From a virus, in the IMG/VR virus record IMGVR_UViG_3300034375_011810, positions 1-37,058 of that record: a stretch of 37,058 bases of DNA; one strand, written 5' to 3'. A program made the translations under genes and the position numbers. How positions within the stretch are numbered: the first letter of the stretch is position 1; the number at the start of each line of letters is the position of its first letter. The notes below the pieces were generated by a model, which was not told where the DNA came from, did not search any database, and worked only from the letters and a program-made list of their open reading frames with translations. Below, piece by piece: positions 7,497-15,104 of this stretch.

Positions 7497-9300
7497 AGCG
7501 TTCTTGTAACCACTGCCAATCGTAACTGAGTTTTAGTTTATCGTAGTCACCACTGACTTCACGATAATAATCGACTGCATCTTGTGCGCCTTTTAAGCAG
7601 TATTCACTGTACTGGCCAGTGGCTTTGGTCAACCAAGTGTTTAGTCTATGTTTGTTTTCTACAGTAGGTGTTTGCTCTTGAAACTGCTGTAGTTTTAATA
7701 CTTCACGGAAAGCAGTACGCCATGTCATCCAAGCACTTTGGTTAAACATGGCTTCGCCACTTAGTATAGGAACCACTTCGTGTTCTTGTGTTAGTGTAAA
7801 ATCTAACCCTGGATCATTATTAGCCAAAACTAATTTTTTGTTATAAGCAATTATGGCTTGATGCCCATACTCCAAACCGTTTATAGGATTACGTGCATGG
7901 AAAATATAGTGCTTGGGCTGTTGCCAATAATCCGGTTGCCAGCGCCAATCGAAATCTCGATCTGCTTTTAATTTGGCAAATATTGCAAAGAACCAGGGAG
8001 TTTCGCTCATTCGGGCAGCAGCCTGATAGGCCTGTGTTCTACCATTCACACCTCGAACCCATTTTACAACGTAACGCCTACTGGGATTGACACAGGCCTG
8101 TAGCCAATCAAAATAAAATTGTTCGTCGGGTTCGCCATTACTGATATAGATAATATCCAACGGTTCTTCAGCGAAAAAGTGTACGTCTCGGTCCTCTACG
8201 TGGGGATAATCGTAGATTTGTGTGCGTAAATGTGCCTTTACATCACGGGGTATGGCACACACCGCCTTGCTAGTGCTAAATGCTGTTGCAATACGATCTT
8301 TTTCGGTCCAAAGGCAAGGATGCCAATGAGTATAAAGATTTGGTTGATTGGTAAACAGAGCGTATGGTGCAGTGAATTGATAGTTCTTTACTTCCGAAAC
8401 TAAATTATCACCTTGATAATAATGTACAGGCATTTCTACTCTGGGCACACGAAATGTGTCGACATAATTGATTACATTAAACCAATCTAATAACTCCAAA
8501 TCATACATTTGATTTTTAAAACTTTGCACATGTATCAAAAATGTATCACCACGTTTTTGGCTTTCGCTGTAAAAGCAGTGAATCATTTCACGTTGACTTT
8601 CTTCTGGATGCCAAGTAAAGTCAAAATCTGTGTAATCACAAATGCTGCTGGTAATCCAAACAAACTCTGTTGTGGCTAAGTTGACGATACGTTTGAAAAC
8701 TGTTAAATGATTATCCACATATCTAGTTCGTTTAATGTCAGGATACAGTACTTGCAGTTTTTGGTATCGTTCTGCGCTGCCAGGATCAAGAAAATCCATG
8801 TAAAATATCTGTGTAGCATTTGCACGGACCTTTTGGCTATTTGAATATTTTATACCAGCAGTGCCGTTGTATATAGGTCCGCCTTCACGTTGGTGTTGTG
8901 TGGGAAATCTATATTCGTAGTCGGGTTCAATGGTGTCAGGATGCCAACTAAAATCAAAATCTGCGGTATCACACAACTCGGGCACAGACCATTTGGTCAT
9001 GTCCACTAAACGCCGAACTGACTGTTCCTGTCTGAAGTGCCATTCTCGATTACCAGCAGTCCACTTGCGAGCAAAGTAAACATCCGCATTACGTTGCCAT
9101 TGACTGGCAAATACATGTACATGATCACGTTCCCATGGTGGAGGTTGCCATTCGAAGTCAAAGCCTGTATAATCGTTATTGCCGTGTATGTACCAAAAGT
9201 ATTCAGTACGACTCAGTTCAGCCGCTTGTTCTAAACTTGCAGCAGGCTGTTCAAATGCAAAAAGATTGGGTTTACGGTCTTGATAAAATACGTCAAACAT
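7477..9300 (-). CDS. Large multi-module glycosyltransferase-like protein with repeated DFDFxWxP motifs
   Basis: A 607-residue protein, rich in Trp and Tyr, with no signal peptide. The motif [T/S]xFWx...DYTxFDFxWxP occurs near residues 34-53, 111-121 and 211-232, with a related DRDFDWRWQPD near 447-457, so it looks like internally repeated modules. Residues from about 381 to the end align by eye with the whole 305-residue protein at 24651-25568. They share LDxIYxSxxEP, a GVxG...AAARxSETxxF segment, ARNxINGLxYG and WxxxFRExxK. That protein carries an IDGDN motif, whereas here the matching position reads IFAKLKAD, so the metal-binding acids appear lost. It may be a non-catalytic or altered glycosyltransferase. 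It is the last gene of the minus-strand run and overlaps dCMP deaminase by 8 nt. Confidence 0.72.
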   Translation of the reverse strand: MFDVFYQDRKPNLFAFEQPAASLEQAAELSRTEYFWYIHGNNDYTGFDFEWQPPPWERDHVHVFASQWQRNADVYFARKWTAGNREWHFRQEQSVRRLVDMTKWSVPELCDTADFDFSWHPDTIEPDYEYRFPTQHQREGGPIYNGTAGIKYSNSQKVRANATQIFYMDFLDPGSAERYQKLQVLYPDIKRTRYVDNHLTVFKRIVNLATTEFVWITSSICDYTDFDFTWHPEESQREMIHCFYSESQKRGDTFLIHVQSFKNQMYDLELLDWFNVINYVDTFRVPRVEMPVHYYQGDNLVSEVKNYQFTAPYALFTNQPNLYTHWHPCLWTEKDRIATAFSTSKAVCAIPRDVKAHLRTQIYDYPHVEDRDVHFFAEEPLDIIYISNGEPDEQFYFDWLQACVNPSRRYVVKWVRGVNGRTQAYQAAARMSETPWFFAIFAKLKADRDFDWRWQPDYWQQPKHYIFHARNPINGLEYGHQAIIAYNKKLVLANNDPGLDFTLTQEHEVVPILSGEAMFNQSAWMTWRTAFREVLKLQQFQEQTPTVENKHRLNTWLTKATGQYSEYCLKGAQDAVDYYREVSGDYDKLKLSYDWQWLQERFNAGNP

Positions 9301-9730
9301 CTAACTGTTCTACTCGGACTCCAGATTTCTTAAGGAATTCAATTCCAGCAGTATCACGATAATGACTGCGATAGTAAACACTGTGAATTCCACTTTGATA
9401 AACAAGTTTTGCACAGTCCAAACACGGGCTATGAGTAATAAACAATACAGCACCATCACCACTTTCCGTGCTTTTTGCCAACTTAGCGATTGCGTTTGTT
9501 TCTGCATGTAGTACCTCTGGCTTGGTGTTTAGTCTTTCTTCGCCGCCTTTGTCATAGCCTACAAAGTTTTCGCAGGTGTTATCCCAACCTGACGGCATAC
9601 CATTGTAACCAATACTGATAATCCTGTCGTCCTTGACAATGATTGCACCTACTTTAGCACGAACAGCAGTACTACATTCTGCAAATACTTCTGCTGTTCG
9701 CATAAAGGCCTGTTTATGTTTTTCTTTCAT
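9293..9730 (-). CDS. dCMP deaminase (deoxycytidylate deaminase)
   Basis: A 145-residue zinc deaminase converting dCMP to dUMP, the substrate of thymidylate synthase. The zinc site is HAETNA (His75, catalytic Glu77) and SPCLDCAK (Cys103, Cys106). RAKVGAIIVKDDRIISIGYNGMPSG is the typical opening of the family. The region around 50-72 (NTCEN...LNTK) fits the insert seen in T4-like enzymes, which can hold structural zinc. ATG overlaps the carbamoyltransferase stop as ATGA. It sits inside the glycan-type cluster, away from the other nucleotide genes on the plus strand. Confidence 0.93.
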   Translation of the reverse strand: MKEKHKQAFMRTAEVFAECSTAVRAKVGAIIVKDDRIISIGYNGMPSGWDNTCENFVGYDKGGEERLNTKPEVLHAETNAIAKLAKSTESGDGAVLFITHSPCLDCAKLVYQSGIHSVYYRSHYRDTAGIEFLKKSGVRVEQLDV

Positions 9731-11217
9731 GATAAAACTCGAATTCCGTATAGTCGTTCAAACCTGTCTGCATCTGCTCTGTCGTTGACCATGGGCTCGC
9801 CTCTGATGTTTAAACTGGTATTCAATAACATCGGACAACCCGTTAACACAAACCATTTTTCTAATAACTCTCTAATACCCGTACCATCAGCAGGCACAGT
9901 TTGGACACGGCTTGAACCGTCATGGTGTATTATAGCAGGAAATTGTTCAGGATGTCTACAGTAAGCAGTAGCCTGCATATATCTACTGTTCGAAAAACCC
10001 GGCGGCATATGGAAATATTCTTGTGCTTGTTCTTCCAAAATAACTGGAGCAAATGGACGAAACTTTTGGCGGCGCTTTATTTCGTTGACCTTATCTTTGA
10101 TATCAGGTCCTCTGGGATCAGCAAGCAGACTACGATTACCCAGTGCTCTGGGTCCAAATTCTGCTCTGCCAGATGCAATGCCTACTATTTTATCTGTAGT
10201 AAGAGCATCAAGGGCACGAACGGTAGGATAATCCCCAGCGATATTGTGGCCAAGAAAAGCATTAGTCCAGCTAACACGATGACCATAGGCCAAAGCAGCG
10301 GCGCCAAGGCTACTACCAGCATCGCCAGGATTAGGCATAATCCAAATGTTTTCAAAGTACGCTCCTAAGTTTCTATTTGCAAGGCAGTTAAGTGCCACCC
10401 CACCCATGTAAACAAGATTACTGCTGAATCCAAAATCTCTTGCCTTACGCATTATATTATAAATTAAGTTTTCTGTCAAACTCTGTGCGCCTGCAGCGAT
10501 ATCGAAATCTTCAGTTCTAATCCATTCCTCACTATTTACACCTATGTGCAGATTTTCTTTAAATTCGGCTGTAGACTCATTGGCAACATATCTTGCTTTC
10601 ATAAAGTTATCCCAATGTACTCTACCGTATGCTGCCATGCCCATCATGATGTATTCTTCGTCCATGGGTTTTAGACCCACGTGTTTGGTCATGGCACTGT
10701 AAAACATACCTATGCTATGTGGGTAACGTTGACGCCAAAGTTTGCGATACTGTGCTTGACCTTTTCGATCGTATTCTGCTGCCCAAATGCTGATAGTGTC
10801 CCATTCACCTATAGCATCAATAACTACAACGGTTGCCTTGTTATAAGGTGATGTTTGAAATCCTGCAGCCGCATGGCTAAGATGATGATTGTAAGTATGT
10901 GTCTTTATTTTCTGTAAGCCGCGTATACTACTATGCTTGTTTAAATATCCACCAACTGTTAATGTTGTGGTGTCAAATGCTAAATCGTATTGTCCACTGT
11001 AGATTTGTCTAATCTTTTTAAGCCATGGACGTTCATAATATGCCAAACAGTCTGGTTGCCCATAACCGAGTGCTTCACATAGAATTTGATCATTGATATG
11101 TTCATCGTGCTTCTTTTTACTATAGCGTTCACTGTGTGCGGCAAACTTAATTTCACCGTCATCAATCACAGTAACGCCACTGTCATGAAACCCAGCCGAG
11201 ATTCCTAATAGCTTCAT
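9727..11217 (-). CDS. Carbamoyltransferase (NodU/CmcH/TobZ family)
   Basis: About 496 residues from the ATG at 11217 (MKLLGISAGFHDSGVTVI); a start at 11235 would add six residues. The N-terminal ASKHA-type domain has YNHHLSHAAAGF, VVVIDAIGEWDT, MGMAAYG and GGVALNC. The C-terminal domain has GRAEFGPRALGNRSLLADPR, KFRPFAPVI and NTSLNIRGEPMV, all diagnostic. These enzymes use carbamoyl phosphate and ATP to carbamoylate hydroxyl groups on sugars, antibiotics or, in some phages, a modified cytosine base. The neighbours (SGNH-like and glycosyltransferase-like proteins) favour a sugar target. No dCMP hydroxymethylase is in the window, so a DNA-base target is possible but unsupported here. It overlaps the upstream SGNH-like gene by 35 nt. 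Confidence 0.93.
   Translation of the reverse strand: MKLLGISAGFHDSGVTVIDDGEIKFAAHSERYSKKKHDEHINDQILCEALGYGQPDCLAYYERPWLKKIRQIYSGQYDLAFDTTTLTVGGYLNKHSSIRGLQKIKTHTYNHHLSHAAAGFQTSPYNKATVVVIDAIGEWDTISIWAAEYDRKGQAQYRKLWRQRYPHSIGMFYSAMTKHVGLKPMDEEYIMMGMAAYGRVHWDNFMKARYVANESTAEFKENLHIGVNSEEWIRTEDFDIAAGAQSLTENLIYNIMRKARDFGFSSNLVYMGGVALNCLANRNLGAYFENIWIMPNPGDAGSSLGAAALAYGHRVSWTNAFLGHNIAGDYPTVRALDALTTDKIVGIASGRAEFGPRALGNRSLLADPRGPDIKDKVNEIKRRQKFRPFAPVILEEQAQEYFHMPPGFSNSRYMQATAYCRHPEQFPAIIHHDGSSRVQTVPADGTGIRELLEKWFVLTGCPMLLNTSLNIRGEPMVNDRADADRFERLYGIRVLS
10451..10479 (-). promoter_or_regulatory. Consensus sigma70 promoter inside the carbamoyltransferase gene
   Basis: On the minus strand TTGACA (10479-10474), a 17-nt spacer and TATAAT (10456-10451) are both perfect. 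It lies inside codons for SLTENLIYNIM, and would start RNA near 10444, giving a transcript of the 3' half of the carbamoyltransferase, dCMP deaminase and the last glycosyltransferase-like gene. It could let dCMP deaminase be made separately. It may be a chance result of codon choice, although an exact match at ideal spacing is rare. Confidence 0.45.
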
Positions 11218-11920
11218 GTACGTGTGCTGCCACAATTATGTGTCCAGGTTCTAAAAAGTGTCCGTTAGGGCCTTTGGGACTGTTTTCTGGGACCCATTCC
11301 ATCATTCCACCGACTCCCCAATCAATAAAAAATTTTTTATCTATCTTTTTATCATAATCATCAAAAGTTGCATATGCAATATCAGAATTACCACCATTAT
11401 CTGGATCAGTTAAAAAATCTGTTTTTGTTTTATAATAGTCATTTTGCATTATATTAAGCATAAGACATTTTAAACCATAATTCTTTGCAAGAGTTTGAAC
11501 TATAATAATTTGTTGTAAAAATTTTTCATAGAATGACGAGTCATTGTGGTAAAGAGAAACATACTTTGTTAACTGATGTCTATGACTATAAACAGGATCC
11601 ATCCAAATCCTGCCTGACCTAGCAGGCCATACATCAAAAAAGCCTTCTTGGTCATGGAATTCTGTTCTTCCAGGAATACTCCAACCGATAATAATTAATT
11701 GTTTACTCAACTGGACAGAATTGTGTAACGGTATTTTATCGGAAGATAATACTCTTATAAATTTTCTTACTATCTGATCATTGCTGCCTCCAGGTGTCGC
11801 AAAATTTTGCACAGTAGCATCACATCTTCTTGCTACAATATAAGGCCAGGCACTTTTGTTATCGGACAGTTCTTCGCCGTAGGTAAAACTATCCCCAAAT
11901 GTAAGAATATTTCTTATCAT
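11183..11920 (-). CDS. SGNH/GDSL-hydrolase-like protein, copy 1
   Basis: A 245-residue protein. FGDSFTYGEEL gives the nucleophile Ser11 in a GDS block. A Gly-rich NFATPGGSNDQI segment follows, then IIIGWSIPGRTEF at 76-88 as a third block. Near the C-terminus PNGHFLEPGH places His residues where the Asp/His dyad is expected, with Glu in place of Asp. The superfamily hydrolyses or transfers acyl groups, for example acetyl groups on sugars. No signal peptide is seen, so it probably acts in the cytoplasm. GWSxPGR is shared with two more proteins in this window. It overlaps the carbamoyltransferase start. Confidence 0.8.
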   Translation of the reverse strand: MIRNILTFGDSFTYGEELSDNKSAWPYIVARRCDATVQNFATPGGSNDQIVRKFIRVLSSDKIPLHNSVQLSKQLIIIGWSIPGRTEFHDQEGFFDVWPARSGRIWMDPVYSHRHQLTKYVSLYHNDSSFYEKFLQQIIIVQTLAKNYGLKCLMLNIMQNDYYKTKTDFLTDPDNGGNSDIAYATFDDYDKKIDKKFFIDWGVGGMMEWVPENSPKGPNGHFLEPGHIIVAAHVHEAIRNLGWVS

Positions 11921-11924
11921 GTAA

Positions 11925-12026
11925 TTATTTGTAAATGAAAGGATCTCGTTTCTTTAATTCTTTTAATTTTTTACGATACCGTATTTCTAATCGAATTTTA
12001 TTCCAGATGTTTTTTAACCATTTCAT
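11925..12026 (-). CDS. 33-residue basic amphipathic phage protein
   Basis: The only gap between the two neighbouring SGNH-like genes is filled by a 34-codon frame starting at ATG 12026. It opens MKWLKNIWNKIR and ends KKLKELKKRDPFIYK before TAA. It has about 13 Lys/Arg residues and a long predicted helix. The start lies inside the end of the upstream gene (29-nt overlap), as is usual in this cluster. Its C-terminal RDPFIYK ending looks like small proteins seen in marine phages, though I could not search. It could be a nucleic-acid or membrane-binding peptide, or a substrate for the nearby radical SAM enzymes. Confidence 0.6.
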   Translation of the reverse strand: MKWLKNIWNKIRLEIRYRKKLKELKKRDPFIYK

Positions 12027-12765
12027 AGAATTTGTCTTTCATTAATCCAGCAGCATCTCTGTGAGCTGCTTCTAAAGGATGAGTATCTCCTATAGGGTAT
12101 TTATTGTGAGTTGCCCACTCGTAAAAGCCTTTATTACCAGGGAAGAAAAACCATTTACTAAAATCGATATTTTCATAATATGCGTTAATGGTCAGATCGT
12201 TTGACAAAATTGTTGAGTTATTTAAAAAAGATGCGTCGGCACAGGTAAACAAGTAAGGTATTTTTTTGCTTTGTAGAAAACTTTGTAAAAATAATATTTC
12301 TTTAATGGTAGCATAAGTCTCCCAATATTCTGAGGAAGCAACATATTGAAAATAATTTACAGCAAAATCATACACATTGTTAAGTTTGGCCTTGTTTACA
12401 TGGTCAGATATTAATTTTTTGTGTTCATTATTTTTTGAATAAAACTTATTTCCAATGGTCCAATGATTTATAACTTGCCAATTTGGTATTTTACTATCAA
12501 AACCGAAATTAAATTCATAACGGCCTGGAAAAGTCCAAGAAACAATAACAAAAATTTTGCTATTGCCTTGTACTTGCAAAAAATTTATTACCTGTCTTGA
12601 AATAGAATCATTTCCATTACCAGGATAGGCTGCACAAATATATTGATGTCCGTGAGATAACAATGCTGTAAAAGTATTTTTACTGTATCCGTCTGGGCCA
12701 CCGTGCGGACTATCTGCTAGTTCGCTGCCCCATATGAAACTATCACCGCCTGCTACTATAATCAT
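11998..12765 (-). CDS. SGNH/GDSL-hydrolase-like protein, copy 2
   Basis: A 255-residue protein. GGDSFIWGSEL at 6-16 carries the nucleophile Ser9, AYPGNGNDSISRQ is the Gly/Asn block, VIVSWTFPGRYEF the third block, and GDTHPLEAAHRDAA near the C-terminus a full DxxH-like Asp-His pair. It is the most intact of the three SGNH-like proteins here. The likely role is esterase or acyltransferase on a sugar; the substrate is unknown. The middle (about 90-160) is Asn/Lys/Tyr-rich. It overlaps the upstream unknown gene by 23 nt and contains the start of the 33-residue ORF in its 3' end. Confidence 0.8.
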   Translation of the reverse strand: MIIVAGGDSFIWGSELADSPHGGPDGYSKNTFTALLSHGHQYICAAYPGNGNDSISRQVINFLQVQGNSKIFVIVSWTFPGRYEFNFGFDSKIPNWQVINHWTIGNKFYSKNNEHKKLISDHVNKAKLNNVYDFAVNYFQYVASSEYWETYATIKEILFLQSFLQSKKIPYLFTCADASFLNNSTILSNDLTINAYYENIDFSKWFFFPGNKGFYEWATHNKYPIGDTHPLEAAHRDAAGLMKDKFYEMVKKHLE

Positions 12766-13822
12766 AACCTGGTTTCATCATATCTATTTGCATTTGATTA
12801 TAACTAAGATCTGACCAACAGTAATCAAATGTTTGTTCTACGTCATTAACGACGATTTTATAAATGTCTAAATGATTACCGAGTATATCCCATATATCGT
12901 TATAATCTGTAGATCCAAAACTTTGTTTTAAATTTACTTGTGCGATAGGCAAATATCCTAAACTTAGTTTTGGGTCATCAGGATCTCGGTTATTATCTGT
13001 TAACCATTTTTTAAAGTTGTCTTGTTCTTGATTGTGCCACAATTGTTCGCCTCCATAAACTACATTGTTACCCCATTCAACATCAAACTCACCGCTATAA
13101 TACTTTAACTCGGTGATTGCTTCACAAACAGTATCTGTAAGTTCAGGTGCATGCTCATCTCTGAAAACTTCAAACAGTGTTTTACCTATCTGTGTCCAGT
13201 GCATGTATACTCCGCCTAACACTCTATCATAACCATTCACTAAAAACAATTCTCTATGTATGTCTTTAAGATCGTACCTGGGTGCTTGTAACCATGTAGT
13301 AATTTGACTAGGCCTGACCCAATAAGGAACGGTATTGAATTTTCGCTGGCTTAAAATCAATGTTTCCATTTCGTGACAAATATTGTTTAACTGTCTAATT
13401 GCATATTTTGTTTCATAGTCTGCACGTTTATAATAATCACTTAAATTCCAGACAGTTCCTTGCAATACTTCGAAATGATTGTGTAACCGATTCATCATGT
13501 CATGATTTATACCGTTTTCGGCATAATCGTATCCAACAACATTATCTGGCGTAAAAAACTCTTCAATTTGATAAGATGGAAAGTGCTTATTAATAGTTTT
13601 ACAATGTTGATTTAACTCGTTACAAAGATAATCCAAGGTCCTTGCAGTTTTAGGAAAACCCATAAAACAAAAATTTTTTTCTAATAAAAGATTTTTATGT
13701 AGCAATTCTTTTAATGCTGGAATCCAATCTTGTGCTAATGCATTGTCGAACACTTCTATAGTGTAGTCAACTTGATCTTGATAATTTAACGGATTGCGTA
13801 ATACTACTTTAACAGTCTTCAA
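12743..13822 (-). CDS. Conserved unknown protein of the radical SAM/SGNH cluster
   Basis: A 359-residue protein with no family I can name with a function. It opens MKTVKVVLRNPLNYQDQVDY and ends MMKPGYDYSS. It is mostly helical, with His/Glu-rich helices (HDMMNRLHNHFE; LNNICHEMETLI) that could bind metal, and many Trp/Tyr (VYMHWTQIGKTLFEVFRDEH). No signal peptide or membrane segment is seen. Its genes overlap on both sides (23 nt with the SGNH-like gene, 14 nt with a radical SAM gene), so it is translationally tied to them. It could be a partner or substrate-handling protein for that enzyme set; this is inference from position only. Confidence 0.75.
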   Translation of the reverse strand: MKTVKVVLRNPLNYQDQVDYTIEVFDNALAQDWIPALKELLHKNLLLEKNFCFMGFPKTARTLDYLCNELNQHCKTINKHFPSYQIEEFFTPDNVVGYDYAENGINHDMMNRLHNHFEVLQGTVWNLSDYYKRADYETKYAIRQLNNICHEMETLILSQRKFNTVPYWVRPSQITTWLQAPRYDLKDIHRELFLVNGYDRVLGGVYMHWTQIGKTLFEVFRDEHAPELTDTVCEAITELKYYSGEFDVEWGNNVVYGGEQLWHNQEQDNFKKWLTDNNRDPDDPKLSLGYLPIAQVNLKQSFGSTDYNDIWDILGNHLDIYKIVVNDVEQTFDYCWSDLSYNQMQIDMMKPGYDYSSRR

Positions 13823-15104
13823 TTGTCATCCACCATTTGAGCGCTTCAGGACGTAGACTGATAATGTCAGTAAACGTTGTTTTTTGATCTCTTATTTGCT
13901 CTAACCTTAGTATGCGGTGCTTGCCACGACTAATACCCTCACGATATTCATCAGGCCATTGCTCTTGAAAAGTTGGTCTAGTTTTAAGTTGGATTAATGT
14001 GTCCCGCAAGGCGCCTCTAACTTGGGGTACTAGTTCGTCTATCCAAGGATGTAATATGTCCTTGGGCAGTGCTAACGGCGACATCACTATGTCGGGACTA
14101 AAACTAAACACAACTTTTGACAGCACATCAACACCTAACTTGTCTGCCAGTTGTTGAATATTTACTATTTCAAACAGGCCTGGCAGTGTTAATGTGAAGT
14201 CTAATCTCATTTGCCTTTTGTGACGTTGGATTTCAACTCCTGCACGAAAGTTTTCAAGCCATTGGTTATAGTTAAGACCTGTTCTAATATATTCTCCAAT
14301 GACTCCAGTTCCGTCGATGCTCGCGCAGATCTGCCAATCGCGAATCCTAGGAAGAATATCACTAAACAGATCAACATTCCGGTAGCGGCGCCGGCTAAGA
14401 TTAGTATTATATCTGGCATATAGTTTGTCACCATCCCCTAACTCTATTATTCTCTGCATATAACGCCAGTGCTGTTCATACATCAAAGGCTCTCCACCCA
14501 CCCAGTAGACTTCTTCTACTCTGTGTTCCTCAACTGCCTGACTAAATTCTTGTTCGATTTTGGTATCTTGAAACTGCTCAATCTGCTGCTTGACTTCAGG
14601 TCGCATCCAATTATTCTTTGGATTGGTGTAGTCGATCATGTTATGTTGGCGTTGCTCACTTTCCCAAGCACTGCTTAACATGTCCCCACACATACGACAC
14701 TTGAAGTTACAGAGATTGCTAAACCTATAGTCCCAACTAACAGGCTTCATTGTGGTATAACCTGATTCGTCGGTTGTGTCCAGTATGTCGTTGTACTTAT
14801 TGCCAAAAAGGTTGTTGAAATAACTGCGGTAAACGTCTGTGTTTAACAGCTTGTCGTTACAGACTTCGCACTCGGGCAGTGTTTCTCCTGCCATCATACG
14901 ACGACGCACACTACGCATATGTTCGCCGTTCCAGTGTTCCTCTAGTGTAATAGGAATGTATTCGCCAGTGCCAGATTCGGTATCTATGTATTGTTGAAAG
15001 TTTTGTGCAGGCTCTCTACTAGCACAACACATTCTGCGTTCAGTCTGCGGACTCAAATAAGTATGCGTCCAAGGTGCCAGGCACAGTGTATCGGGTTTAG
15101 TCAT
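13809..15104 (-). CDS. Twitch-domain radical SAM protein (1)
   Basis: A 431-residue protein. The radical SAM cluster motif is CNFKCRMC with Cys132, 136 and 139, and the SAM-binding GGEP lies at 203-206. An extra N-terminal cysteine set (C8, C26-C27, C79, C82) comes before the radical SAM core. This is the layout of N-terminal twitch radical SAM proteins, which probably hold an auxiliary Fe-S cluster there. These enzymes cleave SAM to a 5'-deoxyadenosyl radical; the substrate is unknown. Odd: codons for RRRYR near position 14390 use CGG/CGC, unlike the AGA/CGT elsewhere, where a second ORF overlaps (14207-14434). It overlaps genes on both sides. Confidence 0.9.
   Translation of the reverse strand: MTKPDTLCLAPWTHTYLSPQTERRMCCASREPAQNFQQYIDTESGTGEYIPITLEEHWNGEHMRSVRRRMMAGETLPECEVCNDKLLNTDVYRSYFNNLFGNKYNDILDTTDESGYTTMKPVSWDYRFSNLCNFKCRMCGDMLSSAWESEQRQHNMIDYTNPKNNWMRPEVKQQIEQFQDTKIEQEFSQAVEEHRVEEVYWVGGEPLMYEQHWRYMQRIIELGDGDKLYARYNTNLSRRRYRNVDLFSDILPRIRDWQICASIDGTGVIGEYIRTGLNYNQWLENFRAGVEIQRHKRQMRLDFTLTLPGLFEIVNIQQLADKLGVDVLSKVVFSFSPDIVMSPLALPKDILHPWIDELVPQVRGALRDTLIQLKTRPTFQEQWPDEYREGISRGKHRILRLEQIRDQKTTFTDIISLRPEALKWWMTIEDC
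14207..14434 (-). CDS. Possible overprinted membrane-anchored coiled-coil protein
   Basis: A 75-codon frame lies wholly inside the radical SAM gene, on the same strand in the +1 frame. It predicts one transmembrane helix (about 8-33, ILAGAATGMLICLVIFFLG), a basic turn (GRSARAS) and a regular amphipathic helix (about 41-69, LESLENILEQVLTI...). ATG 14434 has AGAG 7 nt upstream; a second ATG is at 14419. In its favour are the protein-like design and the unusual CGG/CGC arginine codons in the host frame. Against it, T-rich third codon positions make +1 shadow frames hydrophobic by default. Confidence 0.3.
   Translation of the reverse strand: MVTNYMPDIILILAGAATGMLICLVIFFLGFAIGRSARASTELESLENILEQVLTITNGLKTFVQELKSNVTKGK

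Noticed and set aside
7482-7511. Inverted repeat GGTTAC/GTAACC as a bidirectional terminator between convergent genes
   Set aside because: A 6-bp stem with an 18-nt loop and no T-run on either side; both arms are coding.
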